From: Aliiroseovarius sp. S1123
GTDB taxonomy: Bacteria; Pseudomonadota; Alphaproteobacteria; Rhodobacterales; Rhodobacteraceae
Length of the DNA stretch: 64,000 bases
Direction of reading: 5' to 3'
Assembly (NCBI RefSeq): GCF_023015885.1
Contig: NZ_JALKBE010000003.1
Location: forward strand, 62,001-126,000
Within the stretch, counting starts at the first letter, position 1; each line of letters opens with the position of its first letter. The notes below the pieces were generated by a model. The model did not search any database. It had not been told where the DNA came from and worked only from the letters and a program-made list of their open reading frames with translations. A program made the position numbers and the translations under genes. This document shows positions 1 to 8,728 of the stretch, piece by piece.

Positions 1-812
1 AACAGCGGGTTCTCGGTGGCGGGTTCAACGGCGAATACGTCGAAGGCAGCGCCAGCAACGTGACCCGATTTCAGCAGATCGGCAAGAGCCTCTTCATCCA
101 CCAGACCACCGCGGGCACAGTTGATGATGCGCACGCCGGCTTTGGTTTTCTGCAGATTCTCGCGGCTTAGAATGTTGCGGGTCGCGTCGATCAGCGGCAC
201 GTGCAGAGTGATGAAGTCAGCGCGGGCCAGCAGCTCGTCCAGCTCGACCTTTTCGACACCCATGCTGTCGGCTTTTTCTTCCGACAGGAAGGGATCGTAA
301 GCGACCACTTTCATCTTCAGACCCAGCGCACGGTCGCACACGATGCCACCGATGTTACCTGCACCAATGACACCAAGCGTCTTGTTGGTCAGCTCGACCC
401 CCATGAACTTCGACTTTTCCCACTTACCGGCATGGGTCGAGGCCGAGGCTTCGGGGATCTGACGCGCCACGGCGAACATCATCGCGATGGCGTGCTCGGC
501 GGTGGTGATCATGTTGCCGAAGGGCGTGTTCATGACGATCACACCGGCTTTCGATGCGGCAACTTTGTCGACGTTGTCGGTACCGATCCCGGCGCGGGCA
601 ACAACCTTCAGGTTGGTCGCGGCTTCAAGAATCTTGTCGGTCACTTTGGTGGCCGAGCGGATTGCCAGACCGTCATATTCGCCGATCCTGGCAGCTAGCG
701 CGTCCTTGTCTTTACCCAGCGTGGGTTCGAAGTCGACTTCGATGCCACGGTCGCGGAAGATCTGAACGGCGGTTTCCGAAAGCTTGTCGGATACGAGAAC
801 TTTGGGGGCCAT
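1..812 (-). CDS. serA: D-3-phosphoglycerate dehydrogenase, C-terminal part outside window
   Basis: Catalyses the NAD-dependent first step of serine synthesis, 3-phosphoglycerate to 3-phosphohydroxypyruvate, in the cytoplasm. About 270 N-terminal residues are present; the rest lies beyond the left edge. The protein starts MAPKVLVSDKLS, the substrate-binding stretch RAGIGTDNVD is near residues 73-82, and the Rossmann dinucleotide motif GVIGAGNIGG is near 147-156. The start has AAGGAC a few bases upstream. It follows serC on the same strand after about 90 bases and is probably cotranscribed with it. Whether an ACT domain is present cannot be seen. Confidence 0.95.
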   Translation of the reverse strand, partial: MAPKVLVSDKLSETAVQIFRDRGIEVDFEPTLGKDKDALAARIGEYDGLAIRSATKVTDKILEAATNLKVVARAGIGTDNVDKVAASKAGVIVMNTPFGNMITTAEHAIAMMFAVARQIPEASASTHAGKWEKSKFMGVELTNKTLGVIGAGNIGGIVCDRALGLKMKVVAYDPFLSEEKADSMGVEKVELDELLARADFITLHVPLIDATRNILSRENLQKTKAGVRIINCARGGLVDEEALADLLKSGHVAGAAFDVFAVEPATENPL

Positions 813-844
813 GTGTTTGGTCCTTATTTTAGAGAGCGGGGCAC

Positions 845-888
845 CGGAGTTTTTGAAAACTCCGACGAATTTTCTTCGAAGAAAATTC
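845..888. repeat. Two adjacent perfect inverted repeats between serC and serA
   Basis: Bases 845-864 form a 9-bp stem (CGGAGTTTT/AAAACTCCG) around a 2-base loop. Bases 867-888 form a self-complementary 22-mer built on GAATTTTC/GAAAATTC. They lie between the serC stop and the serA start. They could attenuate readthrough from serC to serA or stabilise the serC mRNA 3' end; there is no long T-tract, so a classical intrinsic terminator is not certain. Confidence 0.6.
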
Positions 889-904
889 CCTGCCCGAAAT
901 ATGT

Positions 905-2047
905 TTACTGAGCTGCGATTTCGGCGTTGAACGCCCAATCAAGCCACGGCATCAGAGCCTCGACGTCCGACGTCTCGACCGTACCGCCACACCAGATGCG
1001 CAGACCGGCAGGGGCGTCACGATAGGCGCCAACGTCCAGTGCAACACCTTCAGCTTCCAGACGCTTGGCAACAGCCTTGGCGAACGTGGCGCCATCCTTG
1101 ATGCGATCGTCGGTGAACTTCAGGCAGACCGAGGTGTTCGACAGCGTGGTCGCATCTTCAGCAAGGAAGTCGACCCAATCGCGCATCTCGACAAAGTCGG
1201 CGACGGCCTTGGTGTTGGCATCTGCGCGGTGGATCAGGCCTTCCAGCCCGCCAACCGAACGCGCCCAGTCCAACGCGAACAGATAATCTTCGACAGCCAG
1301 CATCGACGGCGTGTTGATGGTCGCACCGGTAAAGATACCCTCGATCAGCTTCCCACCTTTGGTCAGGCGGAAGATTTTCGGCAGCGGCCAAGCAGGCGTG
1401 TAGCTTTCCAGACGCTCAACAGCGCGGGGGCTCAGGATCAGAATGCCGTGAGCCGCCTCGCCGCCCAGAACTTTCTGCCAGCTGAACGTGGTCACATCCA
1501 GCTTGTCCCACGGCAGGTCCATCGCAAACGCGGCCGAGGTCGCGTCACAGATGGTCAAGCCTTCGCGGTCATCCGCAATCCAGTCACCGTTCGGAACGCG
1601 CACGCCCGAGGTGGTGCCGTTCCACGTAAAGACAACATCATTGGTGAAATCGACGGACGCCAGATCAGGCAGTTGGCCGTAATCGGCGGTCTTGGCGACG
1701 GCGTCCAGTTTCAGCTGTTTCACAACATCGGTGACCCAGCCCGAGCCGAACGATTCCCAAGCCAGCATCTCGACCCCGCGGGCGCCCAGAAGCGACCACA
1801 GTGCCATTTCAACCGCGCCGGTGTCCGACGCAGGAACGATGCCGATCTTGTAATCAGCGGGGATGCCCAGCACTTCGCGCGTACCTTCGATGGCCGCTTT
1901 CAGCTTGTCCTTGCCGATGGCGGCACGGTGCGAGCGACCCAAGGCGGCGTCAGCCAGGGCATCAAGATTCCATGTGGGGGGTTTGGCGCAGGGGCCAGAG
2001 GAGAAACGCGGGTTTGCCGGCCGCGTTGCCGGTTTCGAAATAGCCAT
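905..2047 (-). CDS. serC: Phosphoserine aminotransferase
   Basis: PLP-dependent class-V aminotransferase making phosphoserine from phosphohydroxypyruvate and glutamate. The 380-residue protein begins [20 protein letters not shown]; the FSSGPC segment is typical of the long alphaproteobacterial SerC type. The PLP-binding lysine is in SWQKVLGGE, about residue 192. An upstream in-frame start would add 17 residues, but the start at 2047 has a strong GGAAGGAT ribosome site 7 bases away, so it is preferred. Divergent from serB and followed by serA, so the three serine enzymes sit together. Confidence 0.95.
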   Translation of the reverse strand: MAISKPATRPANPRFSSGPCAKPPTWNLDALADAALGRSHRAAIGKDKLKAAIEGTREVLGIPADYKIGIVPASDTGAVEMALWSLLGARGVEMLAWESFGSGWVTDVVKQLKLDAVAKTADYGQLPDLASVDFTNDVVFTWNGTTSGVRVPNGDWIADDREGLTICDATSAAFAMDLPWDKLDVTTFSWQKVLGGEAAHGILILSPRAVERLESYTPAWPLPKIFRLTKGGKLIEGIFTGATINTPSMLAVEDYLFALDWARSVGGLEGLIHRADANTKAVADFVEMRDWVDFLAEDATTLSNTSVCLKFTDDRIKDGATFAKAVAKRLEAEGVALDVGAYRDAPAGLRIWCGGTVETSDVEALMPWLDWAFNAEIAAQ

Positions 2048-2072
2048 CGATGCTATCCTTCCAGATAAAGCG

Positions 2073-2090
2073 CCCCTCGTTGGGGAGGGG
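2073..2090 (-). promoter_or_regulatory. Hairpin in the serC leader, possible serC RNA element
   Basis: A 5-bp stem CCCCT/AGGGG with an 8-base loop lies about 10 bases upstream of the serC Shine-Dalgarno. Alphaproteobacterial serC genes are known to carry a conserved leader called the serC RNA motif. Position and strand fit, but I cannot confirm the covariance consensus by eye. Confidence 0.3.
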
Positions 2091-2328
2091 TGTCCCACTG
2101 ACCGAATTAAGGCGCGTTTTGATGCTGCACAAGCAAAAAAGCGTCGGAATTAACATTCGATAGGTCGAAAACGGGCGCAGAATGACCACTATCGGAAACT
2201 TGCGACGCGGCTGGAAACGGGGATTTCACGCTGCTGGCGCCGCAATTCTTCGGATTCGGCCTTGTGAAACAGGCGTGATCTGCCGCATGAAACGGGAAGC
2301 TTTAATCTGCCCAACAAAGGCCCGCCCC

Positions 2329-3207
2329 ATGTATTTCGCCACGCTGATCGCATCGCCCTCTGCCCGCAACCTCGAGCCCGCTTTGGTCGAAAGCCTGCGC
2401 AACGCGTGGGGCGGCGGCGACGCGGACTGGCTGGCCCCGGACGAAGCAACCGAGTTTTCGCTGGACGCTCTGCCCGACAATCGTTGGGACGTGTGGGGCG
2501 ACCTGCAGAAAATGGGTGTCGACCTGATCATTCTGCCTGCCGAGGGGCGCAAAAAGAAGATGCTGCTGGCGGATATGGACTCGACCATGATCCAGCAGGA
2601 ATGCATTGACGAACTGGCGGACGAGGCAGGTGTGGGCGAGCGTGTGAAAGACATCACCGCCCGCGCCATGAACGGCGAGCTGGATTTCGAAGGTGCCCTG
2701 ACCGAGCGTGTTGGACTTTTGAAAGGTCTGCCGGAAAGCGTCATCGGCGACGTGCTGGCCAACCGCATCACCTTGATGCCGGGCGGCAAGGCTCTGCTGT
2801 CCACCATGAAAGCCAACGGTGCCTATGCCGCGCTGGTGTCCGGCGGCTTCACCGCCTTCACTGCACATGTCGCCGCCACGCTGGGCTTTGACGAAAACCG
2901 CGCCAACACGCTGAACGTCGACGGTGGCGCGCTGACCGGCACGGTGGGCATGCCCATTTTGGGCCGCGAAGCGAAAGTGCAGGCGTTGAGAGAGATCACC
3001 GCCCGCCTTGGCCTGTCCCATGACGACGTGATGGCTGTGGGCGACGGCGCGAACGACCTTGGCATGCTCGATCTGGCGGGTGCTGGCGTGGCGCTGCACG
3101 CCAAGCCATCCGTCGCGGCCGAATGCGATATCCGCATCAACCACGGCGACCTGACGGCGCTGCTATACATTCAGGGCTATGCGCAGTCAGACTTCGTAGA
3201 TGGCTGA
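2329..3207 (+). CDS. serB: Phosphoserine phosphatase
   Basis: Dephosphorylates phosphoserine to serine, last step of the pathway. 292 residues. The HAD nucleophile motif DMDST is at about residues 82-86, the VSGGF motif follows in the middle, and GDGANDLGML carries the Mg-binding aspartates. The N-terminal 75 residues form the usual regulatory extension. The longest reading frame opens at 2182, but the start at 2329 (MYFATLIASPS) matches the family and has AAAGG upstream. Divergent from serC; its last 8 bases overlap the next gene, so the two are likely cotranscribed. Confidence 0.95.
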   Translation: MYFATLIASPSARNLEPALVESLRNAWGGGDADWLAPDEATEFSLDALPDNRWDVWGDLQKMGVDLIILPAEGRKKKMLLADMDSTMIQQECIDELADEAGVGERVKDITARAMNGELDFEGALTERVGLLKGLPESVIGDVLANRITLMPGGKALLSTMKANGAYAALVSGGFTAFTAHVAATLGFDENRANTLNVDGGALTGTVGMPILGREAKVQALREITARLGLSHDDVMAVGDGANDLGMLDLAGAGVALHAKPSVAAECDIRINHGDLTALLYIQGYAQSDFVDG

Positions 3208-3958
3208 GTTTTCAGCAGAAATCCTAATCATCCTGCTGGCCGCAGGGTTTGTCGCCGGGTTCATCGACAGCATCGCAGGCGGAGGTGGTCTGATCACCGT
3301 CCCGGCCCTGTTGATCGCGGGTGTGCCGCCGGTGACGGCGCTGGCCACCAACAAGGTGCAGGGGCTGTTCGGCGCAGGCATGGCAGCGGTGACCTATGCG
3401 CGCAAAGGCCACGTGAACCTGCGCAGGCAGTTGAAATCCGCGCTCATTGCCTTTGTCGCCGCCCTTCTGGGCGCGCTGTCCGTCAACGCCCTGCCGACCG
3501 AGCTGATCCGCATGGTGCTGCCCGTTTTGCTGGTGGCAATCGCGCTCTTTTTCGCGCTGAAACCGGGCTTGGACGACGTGGATCGTCACCAACGACTGAC
3601 ACCAGCTCTGTTCTCGCTCACCTTCGTTCCACTGGTCGCGTTCTATGATGGCCTCTTGGGACCGGGTGCAGGCGCCTTCTACATGCTGGCCTTCGTCGCC
3701 ATGGCGGGCCACGGCATCCTGAAAGCCACAGCCCACACGAAGCTTCTGAACTTTGCCTCAAACGTAGGCGGATTGGCCGGATTCCTGCTCGTCCTCTCCC
3801 CGCTTTGGCTAGTCGGACTGGCGATGGGCGCAGCCCAAATGGCAGGCGCCTACGTCGGCTCCTCGCTCGCCTCGCACATCGGCGCCAAGCTGATCAAGCC
3901 GCTGCTGGTGATCGCTTCATCCGCCATGGCGTTGAAGCTGATCACCGATCTTCTATAG
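3200..3958 (+). CDS. TSUP/TauE-SafE family membrane transporter
   Basis: 252-residue polytopic inner-membrane protein of the TauE/SafE family, members of which export sulfite, sulfoacetate or other organosulfur anions. The N-terminal signature GFIDSIAGGGGLITVP followed by ATNKVQG is the family hallmark, and seven to eight hydrophobic segments are visible. The start overlaps the serB stop by 8 bases, implying coupled translation. The substrate cannot be read from sequence, and the link to serine synthesis is only positional. Confidence 0.9.
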   Translation: MAEFSAEILIILLAAGFVAGFIDSIAGGGGLITVPALLIAGVPPVTALATNKVQGLFGAGMAAVTYARKGHVNLRRQLKSALIAFVAALLGALSVNALPTELIRMVLPVLLVAIALFFALKPGLDDVDRHQRLTPALFSLTFVPLVAFYDGLLGPGAGAFYMLAFVAMAGHGILKATAHTKLLNFASNVGGLAGFLLVLSPLWLVGLAMGAAQMAGAYVGSSLASHIGAKLIKPLLVIASSAMALKLITDLL

Positions 3959-3980
3959 CTTTTTCTTGCTCCAAATATCC
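3959..3980 (+). repeat. Post-stop intergenic motif, copy A
   Basis: CTTTTTCTTG, four variable bases, then AAATATCC, beginning one base after the stop codon of the exporter gene. Two further copies with the same 18 fixed positions occur in the window (18876-18897 and, inverted, 19995-20016), each a few bases after a stop codon. Confidence 0.7.
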
Positions 3981-3987
3981 TGGGGGA

Positions 3988-4013
3988 GTGTGAAGCCCAC
4001 GCGGGCTTCACAC
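3988..4013. terminator. Bidirectional hairpin between convergent genes
   Basis: Perfect 11-bp stem (GTGTGAAGCCC/GGGCTTCACAC) with a 4-base loop, placed between the converging exporter and asparaginase genes. There is no T-tract directly after the stem. Confidence 0.6.
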
Positions 4014-4027
4014 GGGGGCAAAGCCCC

Positions 4028-5032
4028 TTATACCGCCAACACAGCCTCGGACGGGCGGATGAAACCCGTGTTCAGTCCCGCGAAGTTCAGGACATCCGGG
4101 TTCAGACGCTTCTTTACATCCGGATGTGCGGGATCCAGCACGCCCAGCTTCACCAAGATCGCCGCAATCGCGCATTCAGACGCCCGGGTCGAACCGTCCT
4201 CGATCTTCAACGCAACCCCCATCTCAAGCTCGGGGATAATCGCGACAAAGAACGCCTCGGCCCCGGTTTTCAGGGCCACCTTGCCGGGGGCCGCGCGCAT
4301 CAGTTCGGTACAGGCGCGGGTTTCACCGGCGACAAGCTCGGGGTGCAGCATCATGGCTTCGCGCAGACGAACGGATGCCTTCTGGCGCGCGTCGCCGCTT
4401 TCCCTCGCGGACGCAAAGCCGGCCATGGCGCGGCCCATGCCCAGAAGGGTGCTGGCGTGGTTCGGGGCCGAGCAGCCGTCGATACCGAAGCCGGGGCTGG
4501 CCTCACCCGTGACCTCTTCGAACGCTTGCTTGATCGCCACCTGAATGGGGTGATCCACCGCGACATATTCCGGGTCGCTCACCCCCATATGGCGGCTCAG
4601 CGTCAGGAACCCCGCATGCTTGCCCGAACAGTTGTTGTGAATGCGGCAGGGGCTATCATCGGTCTTGATCAGACCCACCTTGGCAGGCTTGTCGGCAGGC
4701 CATTGCGGGCCACAGCACAGATCGTCATTCCCAAGCCCCATATCTGCAAGCCACCGCGAGACACGATCAGTGTGAATGGCCGCACCCTGATGGCTCGCGC
4801 AGGACAGGGCCAACTGCTCGGTTGTCAGTCCGGCCGCATCCGCAGCCCCGCTTTCCACCAGCGGCAACGCCTGCAACATCTTGGCCGAAGACCGCGGCAA
4901 AATCACCTGATCTGGGTCACCCCACGCGTGCACAATCGCGCCGGTTTTATCGACGACAACCGCGTGCCCCCGGTGCTGGCTTTCCAGAATGTCGCCGCGC
5001 CAGACCTCGACCAGACGCTCTGCCTTACCCAT
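4028..5032 (-). CDS. Asparaginase, Rhizobium etli type (PF06089)
   Basis: 334-residue cytoplasmic L-asparaginase of the family typified by R. etli asparaginase, unrelated to the E. coli enzymes. Conserved blocks SCASHQGAAIHTDRV, NNCSGKHAGFL and DGCSAPNHASTLLGMGRAMA are all present; Ser/Lys/Cys residues in them form the active site in the family. The frame is open for 133 residues further upstream, but the start at 5032 (MGKAERLVEVWRGD) has an excellent AAGGAGA site. It runs divergently from the IalB-like gene, with about 185 bases between them. Confidence 0.88.
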   Translation of the reverse strand: MGKAERLVEVWRGDILESQHRGHAVVVDKTGAIVHAWGDPDQVILPRSSAKMLQALPLVESGAADAAGLTTEQLALSCASHQGAAIHTDRVSRWLADMGLGNDDLCCGPQWPADKPAKVGLIKTDDSPCRIHNNCSGKHAGFLTLSRHMGVSDPEYVAVDHPIQVAIKQAFEEVTGEASPGFGIDGCSAPNHASTLLGMGRAMAGFASARESGDARQKASVRLREAMMLHPELVAGETRACTELMRAAPGKVALKTGAEAFFVAIIPELEMGVALKIEDGSTRASECAIAAILVKLGVLDPAHPDVKKRLNPDVLNFAGLNTGFIRPSEAVLAV

Positions 5033-5216
5033 ATCGCTCTCCTTCAGCCCGGAAACACGCGGAAATCCGCCACCGGGGCTTTCATTACCCTGTCTTTTGG
5101 CGCTAGACTGCGCGTGCAGACATGGAAACGACCTGAGCGGTTTGGTCAAGAGCCACTTAAGATGGCCGGGGGCAGCGCAACGGTCCGAGGCAGAGGCAGC
5201 GGAGGCTGTATTAGAC

Positions 5217-5744
5217 ATGAATCGTTTGATCTTGGGTGCAATTGGCGCCTTTGGCCTGTCGATGGCAGCGACAGGTGTCATGGCGCAAGAAAGCTCGAAC
5301 CGGGTGTCGGCAAACACCGATTGGAGCGTTTTCGTCGAAAATAACCCGACCGAGTGCTGGAGCGTCTCCAGCCCGAAGGAAACCGTGAACACCAAAAACG
5401 GCCGTGCCGTTGCGGTGAAACGCAGCGACATCCTGCTGTTCGTCAGCTATCGCCCGAGCAGCAATGTGAAGGGTGAAGTGTCGTTCACCGGCGGCTATCC
5501 TTTCGCGCCCGGCTCGACCGTCGATCTGACCATCGGCAGCAACAGCTATCAGTTGTTCACCGACGGCGAATGGGCCTGGGCGGCCAGCCCTGCCGATGAT
5601 GCAAAGATCATCACGTCGATGAAGGGCGGAGCCAATGCGGTTCTGTCGGCGCAATCCGCGCGCGGCACCAAGACGCAGGACACATTCAGCCTGCTGGGCT
5701 TCACCGCTGCCGTGGACGAAGCCGGAAAACGCTGCGCCAACTAA
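5217..5744 (+). CDS. Invasion-associated locus B (IalB)-family secreted protein
   Basis: 175-residue exported protein. Residues 1-23 form a Sec signal peptide ending VMAQ. The mature part contains WSVFVENNPTECWSVSSP, SDILLFVSYRP and a GSNSYQLFTDGEWAWA segment, a pattern common to alphaproteobacterial IalB-like proteins, with one Cys near the N-terminus and one at the extreme C-terminus that could pair. A GGAGG sequence lies upstream of the start. The biochemical role is unknown; the family name comes from Bartonella and does not imply pathogenicity here. Confidence 0.8.
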   Translation: MNRLILGAIGAFGLSMAATGVMAQESSNRVSANTDWSVFVENNPTECWSVSSPKETVNTKNGRAVAVKRSDILLFVSYRPSSNVKGEVSFTGGYPFAPGSTVDLTIGSNSYQLFTDGEWAWAASPADDAKIITSMKGGANAVLSAQSARGTKTQDTFSLLGFTAAVDEAGKRCAN

Positions 5745-5792
5745 ACCTGATCCAAATCGGGCAATCTGCCACGCGGGGGTGAAAACCTTCGC

Positions 5793-5821
5793 GTGACAAG
5801 CTATATGTGTTTCCCTATAAG
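5793..5821 (+). promoter_or_regulatory. Sigma-70 promoter for rlmN
   Basis: GTGACA (-35) and TATAAG (-10) are separated by exactly 17 bases, each matching 5 of 6 consensus positions, ending about 30 bases before the rlmN start codon. Confidence 0.6.
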
Positions 5822-5850
5822 CTGCCGCCTTGCACAGTAAGGAACGCGAC

Positions 5851-7041
5851 ATGGACCCCAAGGCCCCGATCACTCAGGATGTGATGACCATCCCCCGCAA
5901 GACCGACGAAGGTGGCAAGCGCAACCTCGTGGGCCTGACGCGCGACCAAATGCGTGATGCGTTGATCGAGATGGGCACCCCCGAAAAGCAGGCCAAGATG
6001 CGCACCGGTCAGATCTGGCAGTGGATCTATCAGTGGGGCAAACGCGACTTTGCCGACATGACCAATCTGGCCAAGGCATACCGTGCCCAACTGGCCGAGC
6101 ATTTCACCATTGAGATCCCCGAGGTCGTGACCCGTCAGGTGTCTGAAGACGGCACCCGCAAGTACCTCTGCCGCATCGCCGGCGGGCACGAGGTCGAGGT
6201 CGTGTACATCCCTGAAGAAGGCCGCGGCACGCTGTGCATTTCCAGCCAAGTTGGCTGCACGCTGACCTGTTCCTTCTGCCACACGGGCACCCAGAAACTG
6301 GTGCGCAACCTGACGGCCGCTGAAATCGTCGGGCAGGTCATGATGGCGCGCGACGATCTGGACGAATGGCCTGTCCCCGGCGCACCGAAAGACGAAACCC
6401 GCCTGCTGTCGAACATCGTTCTGATGGGCATGGGCGAGCCGCTTTATAACTTCGACAACGTGCGCGACGCGATGAAGATCGCGATGGACCCCGAGGGCAT
6501 CCAGCTGTCGCGCCGCCGGATCACCCTGTCGACCAGTGGCGTCGTGCCAGAAATCGCCCGCACTGCCCAAGAAATCGGCTGCCTGTTGGCCATCAGCTTC
6601 CACGCCACCACGGACGAGGTCCGCGACGTGCTGGTTCCGATCAACAAGCGTTGGAATATCGAGGAACTGTTGGGCGCGCTGTCGGCATACCCCAAAGCCT
6701 CGAACAGCGAGCGGATCACGTTTGAATACGTAATGCTGGACGGCGTGAATGACTCGGACGAGGACGCACACCGCCTGATCGAGCACATCAAGCGCCACAA
6801 CATCCCGGCCAAGATCAACCTGATCCCGTTCAACGAATGGCCCGGTGCGCCCTATAAACGGTCGTCCAACAACCGAATCCGCGCCTTTGCGAACATCATC
6901 TATCAGGCCGGTTACGCCAGCCCGATCCGCAAGACACGCGGCGAAGACATTATGGCCGCCTGCGGTCAGCTGAAATCGGCCACCGAACGCGCACGCAAAT
7001 CGCGCAAGCAAATTGAAGCCGAGGCAGGCCTGAGGGGGTAA
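5851..7041 (+). CDS. rlmN: Dual-specificity 23S rRNA/tRNA adenine-C2 methyltransferase
   Basis: Radical-SAM enzyme methylating C2 of A2503 in 23S rRNA and A37 in some tRNAs. 396 residues. The 4Fe-4S motif CTLTCSFC has cysteines at about 136, 140 and 143. The second catalytic cysteine is in [10 protein letters not shown] near 371. [10 protein letters not shown] and LIPFNEWPG are further family blocks. A TTG start 21 bases upstream is in frame, but ATG at 5851 follows AAGGAA with good spacing. Monocistronic, with its own promoter. Confidence 0.96.
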   Translation: MDPKAPITQDVMTIPRKTDEGGKRNLVGLTRDQMRDALIEMGTPEKQAKMRTGQIWQWIYQWGKRDFADMTNLAKAYRAQLAEHFTIEIPEVVTRQVSEDGTRKYLCRIAGGHEVEVVYIPEEGRGTLCISSQVGCTLTCSFCHTGTQKLVRNLTAAEIVGQVMMARDDLDEWPVPGAPKDETRLLSNIVLMGMGEPLYNFDNVRDAMKIAMDPEGIQLSRRRITLSTSGVVPEIARTAQEIGCLLAISFHATTDEVRDVLVPINKRWNIEELLGALSAYPKASNSERITFEYVMLDGVNDSDEDAHRLIEHIKRHNIPAKINLIPFNEWPGAPYKRSSNNRIRAFANIIYQAGYASPIRKTRGEDIMAACGQLKSATERARKSRKQIEAEAGLRG

Positions 7042-7084
7042 CCCCCCCTCTTGGTTGTTTGCAAGCTTTTTACACACCCTGCAG

Positions 7085-7113
7085 TTGACTTGCTGTGACT
7101 TGGGATATTTAAC
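7085..7113 (+). promoter_or_regulatory. Possible promoter for the 7243 gene
   Basis: TTGACT is followed after 17 bases by TTTAAC; the overlapping TATTTA would give a 15-base spacer. The -35 is good and the -10 weak. It lies about 130 bases before the next gene. Confidence 0.35.
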
Positions 7114-7242
7114 ACCCCCAAGTATCGGGTGCGCCTGCGCCTGAGAAACGCGAACACATAAACTGACACCACCCGCATTCCACGTCGCGGCGCCTTCTCG
7201 GCGCCCGGTCCGACACGCATGCGCAATCCCCATGAGAGCCCC

Positions 7243-7593
7243 ATGAAAACCTCTGTTTTTTGCAGCCTGATCCTTTTGACCGCCAGCCCCGCCTTTGCCG
7301 CGGGCCGCAAGTTCGAATGTACCTCGGTTGAAGATGGCAGCGTGATCAAGCTGTGGCAGGATGAAGAAGGGCGCCACGGACATCTGGACACCCCCATCCT
7401 GTCCAAAGACGCGCAGGTGCTGCACGGGTTGCACGACAAAAACGACGATCTTGCCGCCGAGACCTTTCTGGTGATCGACGATGACACGGTGCTGACCTTC
7501 ACGATCGACTTCGGGAAACTGACCTATGAAATGTTTGTCAAAGGGCTGGTGAACGACACCGACCACGGATCCTGTGTCGAACTGACCGGCTGA
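7243..7593 (+). CDS. Small secreted protein, function unknown
   Basis: 116 residues starting MKTSVFCSLILLTASPAFAAG, a clear Sec signal peptide of about 20 residues. The mature part (about 95 residues) contains two cysteines that may pair, one early (KFECTSVEDGS) and one near the end (HGSCVELTG). The alternating hydrophobic pattern suggests a small beta-rich periplasmic domain. A start at 7219 would put 8 residues ahead of the signal peptide and is less likely. I do not recognise a named family. Confidence 0.7.
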   Translation: MKTSVFCSLILLTASPAFAAGRKFECTSVEDGSVIKLWQDEEGRHGHLDTPILSKDAQVLHGLHDKNDDLAAETFLVIDDDTVLTFTIDFGKLTYEMFVKGLVNDTDHGSCVELTG

Positions 7594-7618
7594 GAACGCT
7601 CACCCTTTTGGGGTTCTC
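7592..7618 (+). terminator. Imperfect hairpin overlapping the stop codon
   Basis: GAGAAC pairs with GTTCTC around an inner CCC/GGG stem, starting within the TGA stop of the secreted-protein gene. There is no clean T-tract, so this is a weak candidate. Confidence 0.3.
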
Positions 7619-7648
7619 CGGCAGATTTAGGTGATTTTTAAGGGAAAT

Positions 7649-7677
7649 TTGACAGACACATGTTCAATTGGCTAAAT
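7649..7677 (+). promoter_or_regulatory. Promoter for the Hint-domain gene
   Basis: A perfect TTGACA -35 is followed after 17 bases by CTAAAT. The -10 matches only partly, but the spacing is ideal. It lies about 70 bases upstream of the Hint-protein start, in an AT-rich stretch. Confidence 0.5.
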
Positions 7678-7749
7678 GAAGTTGCTTTCTGAGTACTGGG
7701 GAGAGGTGGGCTCAATCCCAGAGAGAGTGAGTGTGTGCGGGGTATAAAC

Positions 7750-8700
7750 ATGGCGTCATTAACGCTTACGTTTCCGCCGGGGACTGTTGCATATGTTTCT
7801 AAGTCAACCGGTGATTGGTATGTAGATTCTGTCAATGCCACTGCGGTGGTCATTACCGTCGAGGATTTCGACGGCGACGGGTTCATTTCGAATGACGAGT
7901 GGGATGCAGCGGTATCTGGCGATGGCAATGATATTGGCGATTCAGGGTATCTGTATCGCGATGGTGGTGTGTCGGGTACGCTTTATTCGACCGACGGCAC
8001 CACAACCTTCACCGAAGGCCAGAACGTTACCTCCATTCGCGCTGCGATGTCGAACCATTTCGAGGCGGATGTGTCGGCCATTGTCTGCTTCGCCACGGGG
8101 ACACGGATCGCCACCCCCACCGGCCCACAGCGGATCGAAACGCTGACCGAAGGGGACAAGGTTCTGACCGCCAATGGCGACAGCCGCGAGATCCGCTGGA
8201 TCGGACGCCGCGAAGTCTCGATGTTCGAAATGCTACACGCCCCGAAATTGCGCCCCGTGCGCATCCGTGCAGGTGCCTTGGGCAACCAGCTGCCGGAACG
8301 CGACCTGCTGGTCAGCCGCCAGCACAGGATCCTGATCCGCTCCAAGGTCGCCGAACGCATGTTTGGAACGAAAGAGGTGCTGATCCCCGCCATCAAGCTT
8401 GTCGGATGCACAGGCATCGCGGTCGAAGACCAACCCCGCGCGCTGGAGTATTTCCACATCCTTCTGGATGAGCACGAGATCCTGCTGGCAAACGGCGCCC
8501 CGGCCGAAAGCCTGTTCACCGGGCCGGAGGCACTGAAATCCCTATCACCCGAGGCGGTCGAGGAAATCGCGACCCTGTTCCCCGAGGTGCTTGAACGGAT
8601 CGCTCTACATGGCCCCGCCGCTTTGGTGCCGTCCAACAAGAAAATCAAGCGCATGGTCGAACGGCATATCAAGAACGATAAAGAGCTGATCAGCGGTTGA
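7750..8700 (+). CDS. Hint (hedgehog/intein-like) domain protein with an EF-hand loop
   Basis: 316 residues. Residues 39-50 (DFDGDGFISNDE) form a canonical 12-residue EF-hand calcium loop, with acidic residues at positions 1, 3, 5 and 12. From C113 a Hint_2-type domain follows: VCFATGTRIATPTGPQRIETL, GDKVLTANG, IRWIGRREV, LVSRQHRILI. Such proteins are common and duplicated in Rhodobacterales. The first Hint residue is Cys, as needed for autoprocessing, and a His is present in SRQHRIL. No Sec signal is seen, so export, if any, would be by another route. Start: ATG at 7750, with a GTG at 7735 as alternative. Confidence 0.82.
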   Translation: MASLTLTFPPGTVAYVSKSTGDWYVDSVNATAVVITVEDFDGDGFISNDEWDAAVSGDGNDIGDSGYLYRDGGVSGTLYSTDGTTTFTEGQNVTSIRAAMSNHFEADVSAIVCFATGTRIATPTGPQRIETLTEGDKVLTANGDSREIRWIGRREVSMFEMLHAPKLRPVRIRAGALGNQLPERDLLVSRQHRILIRSKVAERMFGTKEVLIPAIKLVGCTGIAVEDQPRALEYFHILLDEHEILLANGAPAESLFTGPEALKSLSPEAVEEIATLFPEVLERIALHGPAALVPSNKKIKRMVERHIKNDKELISG

Positions 8701-8728
8701 CAGTCTACACGTTCCAGCCCGCGATGGC

